A DNA stretch of 64,000 nt from Siphonodentalium dalli. Taxonomy: Eukaryota; Mollusca; Scaphopoda; Gadilida; Siphonodentaliidae. The notes under the pieces are model-generated. The model was not told the DNA's origin, ran no database searches, and saw only the letters and a program-made list of their open reading frames with translations. Position numbers and translations under genes: made by a program. Location: the NCBI GenBank assembly GCA_032622095.1, contig CP136066.1, positions 184,798,716 through 184,862,715 of the forward strand, given 5' to 3'. This document shows, piece by piece, positions 11,221 to 21,319 of the stretch (its first letter is position 1; each line of letters begins with the position of its first letter).

Positions 11221-12207
11221 AATCGCGGCATAAAACGTAAAAACAACAACATTAGAACAGTGTTTCGTGGGACAAGCTGACTCCAGTATACCCCCTAACT
11301 TCGTTGGTTTCATAGCGCCATCGTGAAATTATAGCCACTAGCCATCAGTGTGTGTTAAAAAGAGTTAAAATTGATCCCGAAATGCGCAGAAATTGACTTT
11401 ATTCTCCGATTACGATTCTCTGCTGAGGACTCCGATTCTCTACCGAGCCCTCGGTTCTCTGCGAATAACTCGTTTCTCTGCCTTAGATAAAGTAGTATAT
11501 GCCGTCCGCATGATTACTAGCAATATATCTACTTAATTAGTTATAAACTTGACACATTGTGAGCGGGTATTCAGATCCATTGGCACGTACGATATAATGC
11601 AGCTGGGTCAACGAGCACTTAATTGCAATTACAAAGTGTCTCGCTCTGTATTGCGTCTTATTATGGACCCTAATATTAATGACCACATTTTTATGTCATC
11701 GCGAGATAGAGCCGAAAGTCATTATATCGCTGAAAAGTTTTTTGTCAAATCACAAGGAGTTGGCAGTTGCAGCCAGAGATGGCACATTATCATTAGAAGA
11801 TTGGCTTCTTCTCGAAGAACTGGCGGGTCATTTGAACCAATCCGAAAGAGCGACAGAACAGCAACAACAACAAAATGTAAACAAAAAAATACTAAACTCA
11901 TTGGCAGACGAATTTGCTTCACTGCACCTAGTCATACGCATACGAGAAACGCATACTATCACAGAAAATTCACTGAAAGGTATCGTAAAATAAAATTGCT
12001 GTCAAAAATGTTATACAGTTCTATTAATAAACACAATTCCTGTCCCAGTATATACTAAAATAAAACAAAACAACTATTTCCCAGTGATATAGGCTAAATG
12101 TATGGTCCCTCTGGCTGAAACGTCTTATGCTATACCTCTCAATCAATACAGAAACTTCAGGAATGAAATATGTCATATTTACGTGTACCCGAAGATAAAG
12201 AATGTTC
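11221..12207 (+). repeat. Paralogous block A, distal part (matches 27240-28172)
   Basis: Resumes the host sequence after the foldback element and runs collinear with 27240-28172. It includes repeated GATTCTCTAC/GGTTCTCTGC motifs at 11400-11480. A 36 bp patch at 11269-11304 is absent from the same site in B but matches B 27191-27227. Confidence 0.7.
11742..11993 (+). pseudogene. Unrecognised coding remnant shared with 27714-27940
   Basis: The frame gives AVAARDGTL, DWLLLEELAGHLNQSE, a glutamine-rich run and ILNSLADEFASL. Block B preserves the same peptide pattern (EVAARDGTLLKLEHWLLLEE, GHLNQSE) but has different small indels. Conservation of the leucine-rich helix in this frame suggests it was coding in the ancestor of both blocks. 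No family is recognised. Overlapping frames (for example the 169-codon frame at 11549-12058) also run through both copies, so the true frame is not certain. Confidence 0.3.
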
Positions 12208-12359
12208 TATATGATGATACCAAGGTCCCAATTTCTCGCAGACAAATTGCTCCTCGTTCTGATGACATGAATTTTGAGGTGGAGCTGGATCCTGGAGCGG
12301 TTATTGGAATTTTGAAAATAGATTTAGAACGTACCCCACAAAAACAAGATTTAATTTAA
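12102..12359 (+). CDS. Unrecognised 85 aa reading frame at the edge of block A
   Basis: The peptide starts MVPLAETSYAIPLNQYRNF and ends LERTPQKQDLI, with a mixed hydrophilic composition and no known motif. Codons 1-35 are shared with block B (28067-28172). Exactly where similarity ends (12207 versus 28172), B continues with GTAAG, a good splice donor, while A reads on through a further 50 codons. A may be an intron-less (processed) version of a transposon gene, or the coincidence may be a recombination breakpoint. Confidence 0.3.
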   Translation: MVPLAETSYAIPLNQYRNFRNEICHIYVYPKIKNVLYDDTKVPISRRQIAPRSDDMNFEVELDPGAVIGILKIDLERTPQKQDLI

Positions 12360-12491
12360 TGCCAAATATAGAATTTATAAATTTTTGAAAAACACTCCCA
12401 ATGAGTTAAAAAGATGCCAAAATGTTTTGATAAGATCATCATCTGTTGCAGATTACTAACACTATGCCATGCTAAGCGCATGTCACATAAC

Positions 12492-12606
12492 GTTTTATAG
12501 GTTAACCGATACAGGTAAGTGGGTGCCTGACAAGGTAACACATCTGGCCGGGCAGATGTGTTACCTGGTCAGGCACCACTTACCTGTATTGGTTAACCTA
12601 TAAAAC
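12492..12606. repeat. 115 bp near-perfect hairpin
   Basis: Arms from GTTTTATAGGTTAACC to GGTTAACCTATAAAAC with a loop of about 5 bases (GCCGG) and very few mismatches. No coding content. Likely a palindromic MITE. Confidence 0.8.
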
Positions 12607-13260
12607 CCAGGCGTGTTAGCGCCGCGGTCTGTATTTCTTGTACAGTACCCAAGCGGGTTATAACATATTTATAAACCGTTTCGCACCCAGAGGAAAACGG
12701 AATTGAGCCACTTTCAATACGATGATTACATATCAATTACCATTCAATCAAATGTTAAATGAATGCAAATTTGAATGAATGGTTTGTGGTGTAACATATT
12801 CCTGTTGCACAAGCCAAACGTTCGTTGATCATGAGATCACATGCATCGGCATTATTTATCTGCGTTGATAAACCATTTTGTCTCCGAATTGAAAACTTTG
12901 TATTCTGACGACATGGTGTGATGAGGGATGTGAAGCGGTTTATAAATGTACATATAAAATGCATCTTTGCCAAACAAAACGACATGCGTGAAAAGTTAAA
13001 TTTATGTTATTCCACATGTAATGGTGCTACTGACATTTTCCTTCAAATACCTGCATGACTGATTCTTGCATGCCATTTACAGGCACATTTTGCTAGCATT
13101 ACTACATGCGGAAACTACATCAATTTTACTTCTCGTGCAATTAGCGGGGGCACAGATTGATATTATATGCACGTTTCCGCTCATATGTTGGCACCATATC
13201 ATTTTCTACGGGCTTGCGATTGAGTGAACGTACGCTTAGTCCTTCTGTGTAGGCTACTTA
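12607..13260. other. Intergenic, nothing recognised
   Basis: No coherent reading frame, RNA gene or repeat is seen apart from single-copy AT-rich sequence. Confidence 0.4.
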
Positions 13261-13264
13261 CAAG

Positions 13265-13620
13265 TTTAGTGTGTCTGCCATTTGCGGGCTAGCATCACCA
13301 AATTCACCCTCTGGGGACCTAATTCTACTTAGGCACCATCTGCTATCGGAGACATAGATTGAAGTTCCCAAATGGTGAATATTGTGATGTACACCCATTG
13401 GGAACCTCGATTTTGCAATGTATCGTCTGTCAATTTGGGGATAGGGAGAAACAACTAAACTACAAAAGAAATATAATCTATGTGAAGAAATTTATATAGA
13501 AATTTAATAACAAAGAAGCTTTCCAGAGAAGATGAGGCCTAAGCAGAATGAGGTCCACAGAAGGTGAATTTAGTGCTGCTGGCCCGCCGTGTTGGTTAGC
13601 GTCACTAAATTCACACTAAA
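13265..13620. repeat. Diverged inverted-repeat element related to 29003-29259
   Basis: GTGTGTCTGCCATTTGCGGG and the following ATCACCAAATTCACCCTCTG are mirrored by GAATGAGGTC, GGTGAATTTAGTG and TCACTAAATTCACAC near 13548-13612. The same words form the foldback at 29003-29259. This copy carries about 200 bp of extra sequence between the arms. Confidence 0.5.
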
Positions 13621-13762
13621 CTCAGCCTTGACATATCTCATTTAGCTTACATACTCATTCTGATGAAAGGAAAATAGGTCGATAAATACACGCGAACTGA
13701 TTGTATTCGCGCACAACAGACTGCAGATGGCGACAATCCCGAAAATGGCGAAAATGAAACGG

Positions 13763-14055
13763 AAATATTTTTCATTTGTCTTAATCGCACTCGCGAACAC
13801 CTAACAACGTACATAAAACACTTGAGCATGATTAATATTTGATCCTGATATCGAAGTTGGTGAGCTAAACAAAGCGATGTGCGTGGTCATTATTTCTGAA
13901 TGAATGCATTCGAAATCGAATTCTTGCGGATTTGAGGCCATTGTATCGTACTTCATTAAAACTGAAGCGACGAACGCCGACTTATAGGAGGATGCAACTT
14001 ACTGCGAACCAGACTATTCGTAGATCCCCGTAGACTCGGACGAATATAAGGCAAA
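13763..14055 (+). promoter_or_regulatory. Conserved upstream block of receptor R1
   Basis: About 290 bp ending at the R1 start codon. It is clearly similar to 34494-34770 (before R2) and 53491-53782 (before R3). Shared words include CATTTGTCTTAAT.GCACTCG, GAAATCGAATTCTTGCGGAT, GAGGCCATTGTATCGTACTT and CGGACGA. It probably includes the 5' UTR and proximal promoter, carried along when the gene was duplicated. I see no convincing TATA box. Confidence 0.55.
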
Positions 14056-15207
14056 ATGATTAAACAATGTATTTGTTGGCTGCTGTTCACTATCAGCCTC
14101 TGTCTCTCTACTAATCTTCAACGCGACGCCATCATCGACCTTAGAACTAAAATTTACAACATTTCGGACACACTTGTGCCGCCGACAAACGAAACTTTAG
14201 ACGTCGATGTCACATTCCACTTGTTGGATCTAACTGAAATCCAATCTACGGAACAAAGTCTCAAAATAATCGCTGTTGTGTTGTTGTCTTGGTTGGATAC
14301 TGACTATCAATGGGAACCAGCTTCTCACAATGGTGTTGATATGATTCTGGTCGACAAGGAACAAATATGGACTCCGAATGTTGGTCTTACGAACGCTGTC
14401 AACAAATTCGAAATGCTTAGGAATTCTGGAGATAGAACAAGGATACGTAGTTCGGGTTACGTGTACTGGTTTGGTACCACCGATTTCGAGACATCTTGTC
14501 AAATTGACATTACAAAATGGCCATTTGATACACAGTCCTGTTCTGTTATATTTGTCCCGTTTGATGATGTAAAACTGTTGCCGTATGCGATCCGCGTCTA
14601 TGATGAATACACTCGTATGTTCGTGCAAAGAGAAAAATGGAAAATCGTCTCATACAACATAACTTCTTTCTGGATGGAAAAAGAAGGACAGATGGTGGTT
14701 GAAGTAAATCTGAAGGTCGCGAGGAAGTCCTCCTTCTACGTCATTACTATTATAACACCACTAGGGCTACTCTCATTGGCTAACTTGTGTACCTTCAAGA
14801 TACCTGTTGCTTCGGGCGAGAAAATGTCATTCTCTGTATCAATAATGCTGTCATTTTCGATCTACTTCAATCTCATCTACAACATTATGCCAAAAACATC
14901 GGGGTCGATTTCAGTCTTCGCCATTACATTGGATATTCTGTTCGCTATATCTGTCGCGACAACAGTGGTAGCAGTTGCCGTCCAGAGGTTGCATTTCACA
15001 GATCAGTCCAGGAGTGTTCCAAAATGGTCGCGGTTCCTGTTACAGCGAAAAAACAAGTGTGCTCCGTCAGATTCCTCAACCGGGAGTGATGACATGGACG
15101 TCGACTGGATGGATTTAGCGGAAAGTGTTGACAGATTAGCTTTCCGTATTTGTGTTTCTATAACTCTGTTGTCTGTTATAATCGCGCACTCCGTGGTGCT
15201 ATCATGA
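14056..15207 (+). CDS. Nicotinic-type Cys-loop receptor subunit R1, intronless, 383 aa
   Basis: Likely a plasma-membrane pentameric cation channel subunit. A signal peptide (1-19) is followed by an extracellular domain with N-glycosylation sites at N35, N45 and N201. The Cys-loop C148-x13-C162 contains IDITKWPFDTQS. The WTP motif is at 105-107. TM1 is about 226-249. TM2-TM3 run 254-310, with GEK at the inner mouth, a leucine at 9' and asparagine at 20' in place of the usual acid. The TM3-TM4 loop is short (about 50 aa) and TM4 is 361-382. By eye, Y93, W149 and W55 (Torpedo/alpha7 numbering) become T112, F169 and V74, and the CC pair and its tyrosines are absent, so it is non-alpha and probably does not bind acetylcholine in the usual way. 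The start has a good context (AAAATGA). The single exon is unusual for nAChR genes. Length is slightly below the 450-500 aa typical of the family because of the short loop. Confidence 0.9.
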   Translation: MIKQCICWLLFTISLCLSTNLQRDAIIDLRTKIYNISDTLVPPTNETLDVDVTFHLLDLTEIQSTEQSLKIIAVVLLSWLDTDYQWEPASHNGVDMILVDKEQIWTPNVGLTNAVNKFEMLRNSGDRTRIRSSGYVYWFGTTDFETSCQIDITKWPFDTQSCSVIFVPFDDVKLLPYAIRVYDEYTRMFVQREKWKIVSYNITSFWMEKEGQMVVEVNLKVARKSSFYVITIITPLGLLSLANLCTFKIPVASGEKMSFSVSIMLSFSIYFNLIYNIMPKTSGSISVFAITLDILFAISVATTVVAVAVQRLHFTDQSRSVPKWSRFLLQRKNKCAPSDSSTGSDDMDVDWMDLAESVDRLAFRICVSITLLSVIIAHSVVLS

Positions 15208-15745
15208 GACCGATTTTGAAGTGAAGTACATGTAGATAGCCTGAATATGGCTACACATCTCTTAGTGAACATGGGGACGGACACGTTGGGCGCCGGTGAA
15301 TAATATGGCGCATTGTGTCGTTCCTCGGGCAAATAACGTGAGGATATCGACTGAAAAAGCGAAATTATTAAAGATTTAGGAAAAAGGATAATGGCTGAAA
15401 CCTGAACAATAGTTTCTGAGAATGGATAGATCAATACCACAAGTCGAATCGTTCCATTCGCTGAAATAATGTACAGTTTGAAGTTATTATCCGGCTTAAA
15501 ATATCGCCTCATCTAAACCATGAAGTCCTGATCAGAATAGTTTCACACGAAATCGGGCCAAAACATCCGATGTTATGCCATGTGCTCGGTCGTATCCACC
15601 TGCTTATTCGCTGCGCGGATGGTGACATCTGAACCCATTTTTTCAAATTAATGAGATTTGATTACTCGCGAAATGTCAGCTTTACACGACGGTAGCCCTC
15701 GTGATTTATGGAAGAAAATTAGGAGCGGAAATTTGCAACCCTCGA
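15208..15745 (+). repeat. 3' flank of R1 shared with the R3 pseudogene
   Basis: Very similar to 58241-58725 downstream of R3, and only weakly similar to the flank of R2. The R1/R3 duplication therefore included about 0.5 kb of 3' sequence and is younger than the split from R2. No clear polyadenylation signal is seen. Confidence 0.65.
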
Positions 15746-15889
15746 TTATTTGACATATTAGTTTCAGAACATCAATGCGACTACACACGGTGACGACCGA
15801 TCGATAGAACGGGATAAAAGTGAACGATTTAACGTAGACGCGAATCCCGATTTGAACCGATCAATTATTAGTAAGCTATTAAGAGTCTC

Positions 15890-17745
15890 AAAATAACAAA
15901 TCAAGCGGCCATTATCTTATTTTTAATGACTATATCAAAGCTTCTTCAGATGTTTTCATGGTAATATACTGCAAATTGTTTAACATAATATTAAACACGG
16001 GGATAATACCGGCCGATTCGGTGATATGTACTATTGTACCTTTTTACAAAAAATAAGGGAGACCCGACCGACCCCAGTCATTATAGGCCAATCACACTTC
16101 TGAGTTGTTTTGGTAAACTGTTTTAAGATCTTATCCAATCGTTTGGGACAATTCATTGACGCATTGGATTTTATATCAGAAAATCAGTCGGGTTTCAGGA
16201 AAATTATTCGACAATCGACATAATTTTCATTTTAAATCTATCATTTGAGGTAAGTAGAAAATTGAACAAGAATTTATTATTCGCGTTTATTGACACCCAT
16301 AAGGCATTCGACATGGTATGGAGGCAACGACTTTGGATGAAAATGTTAAAATATGGGATCAATATGAAAATATTTACGGTTATTGCCAACATATGTATGA
16401 TCATATAAAATCCTGTGTTCAAGCAGAGGGAAACAAATCCATTTACACCCCCGTCATGCTGGTGTTAGGCAAGGAGTAAACCTACCCCCTACTATTTACA
16501 CTGTACTTGGACGATTTGCAAGAATATTTACTTCACAACGACGTTGTGGGCTTAAAAACAATAGACCAAGAAATAGAGAATCGACTCAACTGTTATGTGA
16601 AAATATTCATGATTCTTTACGCCGATGATACGGAAATCATGGCGGAACCCCAAAAGTATTACAACAACAACTGGATCTCATTGAAAAATATTGCAATAAA
16701 TGGAAATAAACAGTGAATATCGAGAAACGAAAATTGTCAACCTATCGAAGACCAGTCTCCCCCTCCAAAAAAAACTTCTGTTCAAAGTTAGACGAATCGA
16801 AAGAGTAAACCAATTTAATTACTTGAAATAATATGTTGTAAATCTGGATCATTTACGACGGCAAAAAAAGGCCCTGGTCGAATAAGCTACCAAAGCCATG
16901 TATTCAGTTATTGGAAAATTGCAGAAGCACTGTCTCTCCATTAAAAACCAACTTGATTTGTTCGACCTGCACGTTATGCCAATTTTATTATATGGTTGCG
17001 AGATTTAGGGTTCGGTTTCGGTAATAATGATATTCTGGAAAAAGTTCATCGAAAATTTATGAAGCATTTCTTAACCGTAGGCCATCTACTTCCAACTTTA
17101 TGCTCTATGGGGAATGTGGGAGTCTACCAATTGACGTCTGTATACACACGAGAATAATAAAATATTGGTGTAAAATTATGAACAGTGAGGAGGTAAGATA
17201 TCCGAGAATTTATGTTTGATATCAACGCTAATAATTTCCCTTTGTTACACCGAATCTATGATTTATTAGAACACTGTAACAACTCGAGGCGTGGTAAGAT
17301 ATACCAAATTTTTAAACATGACTTGTCTTTCGAAAGGATCTAATGTTGAACGTAGTAAACCGAATTACATTATGAAAATTTAGAACAAGTAACCACCATT
17401 TACCGATTGAAACAGAACACTGGCGAAAACCTGCACAAACTGACCGATATGTCCACGCTGTAACTCCAGAAAGATTGGAGATGAATTTCATTATCATCGC
17501 GAATGGGAGAGACTATCACCCGAGCGACAGCGATTACCCTATCTAAATTTACTAACGAAAAACAAAATACCATCACAATGAGCGAAATACTATCACAATG
17601 AGCGAAATACTATCACAATGAGCGAAATACTATCACAATGAGCGAAATACTATCACAATGAGCGAAATGCTTAACCATAACAATTCAACAGACATACGGA
17701 AATTGTGCGACTTTATTAAAATAATCAATCGTGAGCGTATACAAT
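15890..17745 (+). pseudogene. Non-LTR retrotransposon reverse transcriptase, degenerate
   Basis: RT segments appear in order but in shifting frames: NTGIIPADSV and IVPFYKK (about 15990-16050), a QSGFR-like block (about 16180-16200), a KAFD-like block (about 16285-16315), LYLDDLQEYL (16500-16535) and the catalytic YADD motif (16620-16631). These are followed by LYGCEI (about 16990) and YGECGSLPI (about 17105-17130). The C-terminal zinc-knuckle CPRCNSRKIGDEFH (about 17470-17512) closes it. Many stops and frameshifts make it dead. It belongs to the same broad group as the element at 58726-60965 on the - strand. The tail is shared with 952-1565. Confidence 0.8.
17566..17668. repeat. 20 bp tandem repeat, 5 copies
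   Basis: Five copies of ACTATCACAATGAGCGAAAT inside the retrotransposon C-terminus. The paralogous site near 1460 has one copy, so this is a local expansion in block B. Confidence 0.9.
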
Positions 17746-18207
17746 GGGGTAGCTTGGGTAGACACCGAAAATGATAGTAAATGACGTTTGACACTGTATT
17801 CCTATGAAGCTAACAAGAAATAACACGCGAAATCGACTAAACCATTGTGGATACCTCGCTGGTAACAAAATTGAGGCAATTTGAGGGTGTCTGTAACATA
17901 GTCGTATAAGAGCGACGTATTTTATCCAAAAGGGTCAACCAGATGCGTGGATTTAAACATGGAAATTTGTAGAAACGCAAACATGTTCGGTAGCGAGATA
18001 ATTCACCGACATAGATCATTATGGCATACCGCGTGGAATTCCACAAAAGTAAGCAATATAATAAAGTGGTAAAGTACTTAGACGAATTTACAACATAATC
18101 ATGAAGTGCAAGAATTTTGGCAATAATTTTATTTATGTTATGAATCAGTTGGGATAATTCTTGAGCAAGAATTGGGAGAACTATATTTTTACCCGTAGGG
18201 ATGAGCC
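17746..18207 (+). repeat. 3' UTR-like tail matching 1566-2008
   Basis: Collinear with the tail of the copy A remnant and ending at the same point (GGGATGAGC). Non-coding. Confidence 0.6.
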
Positions 18208-18870
18208 GGTCCTACATGTATATACTAAACAACGAACACAAACGAACATAAACGAACACAGGTCTAAAAAGCGGAATAGAAGTGTGAAATTTGGTTTGTG
18301 GGTGCGTGTGGGTCCATTATATGTGTATGTGGTGTTATTTCCAACTTTGAGGACTTATTTTTCGAGTTATAAGCATTATTTGAATGCAAAGCTACTAAAC
18401 AACGAACACAAACGAACATGAGATTAGCCGTATTGCAAAGGTGTTAATAAAGGTGTTAATTAACTACCGCCTTATCTATGGCTTATACTCTGTATCTTTG
18501 TCACTGAGTTGTTTTGACTTAGTTAGTTTGTCTTATTATGACTTCGTTTAACTTCCCTGGCATCACACTGCTCGTTCAGTAGAGCTTCAGGTACTTCAGG
18601 TAGCAAACTCAGCCCCGTTGGAACGATGGGCAGAGTTTGTTCTCCTTGAAGTCAGTGCATGGATGAAAACGGCTCCATCAAAATGTTGCATTATTTAAAT
18701 CATTAAAATCAAGTAATGCACTTATTTGATATGAATCCAAGAAGTCTATATGTTATTTTATCACATGATTAGCACTATTTTCTTATGTAATATTCGAGCG
18801 CAATAGACACGTGTAATATCGTCGCGTGCAATGACGTCACGCTGCTATTTGGGACAAAGTTCTCTGTCTG
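18208..18870. other. Non-coding interval specific to block B
   Basis: Contains two copies of an ACTAAACAACGAACACAAACG motif (18226-18270 and 18393-18420) and otherwise unrecognised sequence. There is no counterpart in block A. Confidence 0.4.
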
Positions 18871-18873
18871 TTA

Positions 18874-19549
18874 GTGCCACCGCACACGCTGCGATTAAAA
18901 TCGTAAGTGGGGAAAATCGCAAGAGGAAGCATCCAATGCGCATGCCCACGACAATATCGTAGCCAAATCGTAGCAATCAAGCACTGTTTGATTTTACCAG
19001 GAAAATCGTGGCGTGACCTTGGCAACGCGCGCGATCGTAGCTATCACATGATCACTGTCGCACTGGTCATGTTGTAAATACCACGAAAAGAAAACATTCA
19101 AAAATGGCGCAAAGTTTACAAACTGCTTGCACTTACAAAAACGAGGCCACATTGGTGGAGATGTGGCACGGCAGGGAGTGCAGGCCTATACCACATATCA
19201 GGCAAGGAGTAGAGGGCTGCCGCAATTGTTGAAATTCAATTGGGGCAGCTGAGCCTGTTGAGTTGACAGGTACAAAAATGTCAAAATTAAACAAATATTC
19301 AATTTCACTTGAACTTTCAACATCAACTTGATCCAACTTGTTAGTTTAGAACACTGAGATACATGCCATATGTATTTAGTTGCATAATGCGGAGAATGGG
19401 GTATAATATTTTGCTATCATGTGATCGATCACGTTGATAAAATCGTAGCTGCAAACATCGCAGCATCGTAGCGTCTGCGGGCAAGCTACGATTTCTCCAC
19501 CTACGATTTTCCCCACTTACGATTTTAATCGTAGCGTCTGCGGTGGCAC
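18874..19549. mobile_element. 676 bp TIR element with TTA duplication (PIF/Harbinger-like)
   Basis: Ends are GTGCCACCGCA.ACGCT.CGA and its inverse. The roughly 50 bp terminal repeats carry TTAAAATCGTAAGTGGGG. TTA flanks both sides (18871-18873 and 19550-19552). A 3 bp TWA duplication is the PIF/Harbinger signature. Internal ATCGTAGC motifs repeat near both ends. It is too small to encode a transposase and carries only a short frame (19104-19232). Confidence 0.7.
19104..19232 (+). CDS. Fragment of a possible Myb/SANT- or MADF-like DNA-binding protein, 42 aa
   Basis: The frame begins MAQSLQTACTYKNEATLVEM and continues WHGREC. The pattern of an aromatic/charged start followed by LVEMWHGREC resembles the first helices of Myb/SANT-like or MADF domains, whose consensus includes LIELW. 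PIF/Harbinger elements encode a second protein of this type beside the transposase, which fits the surrounding TTA-flanked element. It stops after 42 codons, so it would be a remnant of an autonomous ancestor. The match is short and uncertain. Confidence 0.3.
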   Translation: MAQSLQTACTYKNEATLVEMWHGRECRPIPHIRQGVEGCRNC

Positions 19550-19620
19550 TTAATTATTGTTGTTTTCGATAAAATTTAAGCGATTATATGACCATGTGAT
19601 AAAAAGTATCTCAACCTCGT

Positions 19621-19734
19621 TCTATTTTATACGTAATTTATCAACCTCGTCCACTAAATTCTATTTGAGCCTCGGTAAACCTCGGCTCAAATCGAATTTA
19701 GTGAACTCGGTTGATAAATTCCGTATAAAATAGA
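19621..19734. repeat. 114 bp hairpin
   Basis: Arms TCTATTTTATACG and CGTATAAAATAGA, with AATTTATCAACC and CTAAATTC inside, mirrored around a roughly 12 base loop (TCGGTAAACCTC). No coding content. Palindromic MITE-like. Confidence 0.75.
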
Positions 19735-20068
19735 AACTCATGTGAGATCCTCTATGTATATTTGCATACTATATGCTAACTTTCTGTCGTTTATTGGTGA
19801 TCGTAGAGCGGTAGTTTTTGGGTATAGTTAATTGTCGTCAGTTGAAGTTTGGAATTTGGAATTGTCACTCACAAAATTAAGAAGTCTTCGCATTAGTCTG
19901 TTTCGTTGTTCGGGCGTCATATTTGTTCAAATGTCGTGTCTCACTCCCAAAGATGATGCAATGTCTGATAATGTAAAATCCCCTCCACTCGAATGTCACG
20001 CAGTTGGTCAGTCACTGTTTCATATAAATTGTCTGTAAACTCAGTCAATTTTTTTGTTAATTATATTA

Positions 20069-20246
20069 TTAAAGGCACGGGAGGCCTTAGTTGTCGAAAA
20101 TATTCATATTTGTCCAATCACCGTAAACAGAAAAACACTAAAACGCATACAGTTTCGTTCATCGTGTAAACAGCATGCTATCATAAAGACCTACTATATT
20201 TTACCTAAGCAAGAGCCTGATTGTGTTACAGAAGACAGCACAGTAC
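20069..20246. mobile_element. 5' fragment of the TTAA-flanked MITE
   Basis: Starts TTAAAGGCACGGGAGGCC and follows the 4111-4612 element for about 175 bp, with a short internal deletion near 20164. It stops after GAAGACAGCACAGTA. It is an independent insertion specific to B. Confidence 0.65.
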
Positions 20247-20961
20247 GTGTTACTGGATAATGCGTGTGTCAGGAAAGCAAGCAGAAATAGCATTTACCAG
20301 AGTGATCTCCGAGACTGAGAAAATATATATAGTCATCTCAGAGACTGACAGCGGCCTCTTCGGACCCACCCCGGCCCTGTATGATAAAACTGTTGTGCGA
20401 CCCCCCCCCCATGAAAACCCTCCAATTTTCGATTGTGTTGTTGGAGTCCACACAGGATTGATGTCTTTGCCTTTTTGCTTATAGGCGGTTATTGCGCCTC
20501 AACAATTGTATATCACATATTTGCTTTTATTATTACTACCATCAATTGTATCAACTTTCTGTTATTAATTGTTTTTTTTTATAAACAGGTAGCTAAAACG
20601 CATTCCATTGTTTGTCTTTATTTTAACCCTGTGGATAAAATCAAATGACACCATGGTATATAGCGTCAACAAACGGATGCCGTATGCGATTTATTGGTAA
20701 GTTTAGCCAAATTCTCAGTCTTGTCCGTAGTGGTCATCAGTGCTTAAGTTATGTGTGCCTTGGACACGTTTGGTAGTAGATAATGATATGAGTCCTGCGG
20801 GCAGAGTTTAATGCGCGACAAGTGAAAAGTACTGATACTCACCACCGGTCCCTTCTCAGTCGCAGAGCGTGCATTGGGGTGAAGAAATATTTGAACTTTT
20901 TCCGCGAAGAAACCTCAACCAGTAATGATAAGCAAAACACTCATGATTTTTTTTACCCTGT

Positions 20962-21030
20962 GCCAATGCATTCTCTTATATATGCGAGTCGACCATAGGT
21001 CGCCTCGCATATATAAGAGAATGCATTGGC
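20962..21030. repeat. 69 bp hairpin module (copy 2)
   Basis: Same inverted repeat as 5221-5289; forms the left end of the 20944-21332 element. Confidence 0.9.
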
Positions 21031-21250
21031 CTAACAATTTTTTATCATGTTTTTTAAATAAATGTTTCTTACAATTTTTAGGACATAAAATAAAAAAAAC
21101 ATCCATTACCCTGCAGGGAGCCCCACACATATATAGAAGCATATAGAAGAGTGTCGTCTGCTCATGTTTGTCTGGGGCTCTGTATGGGTGAAAATATAAA
21201 ATTGTTAAAGAATACAATAACAAATTATTAAAATTGTAAAAAATTGTTAG

Positions 21251-21319
21251 GCCAATGCATTCTCTTATATATGCGAGGCGACCTATGGTCGACTCGCATA
21301 TATAAGAGAATGCATTGGC
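21251..21319. repeat. 69 bp hairpin module (copy 3, inverted)
   Basis: The same module in opposite orientation, as read from the asymmetric centre GGCGACCTATGGTCGACTC. It forms the right end of the 20944-21332 element. Confidence 0.9.

Noticed and set aside
13647-13829. A second GPCR start beside R1 (MLKCFMYVVRCSRVRLRQMK)
   Set aside because: It matches the upstream extension of the GPCR frame only through the shared receptor upstream block; no transmembrane segments follow.
15003-15512. 169-codon frame on the - strand overlapping R1
   Set aside because: A shadow of the R1 coding sequence and its flank; the + strand receptor explains it.
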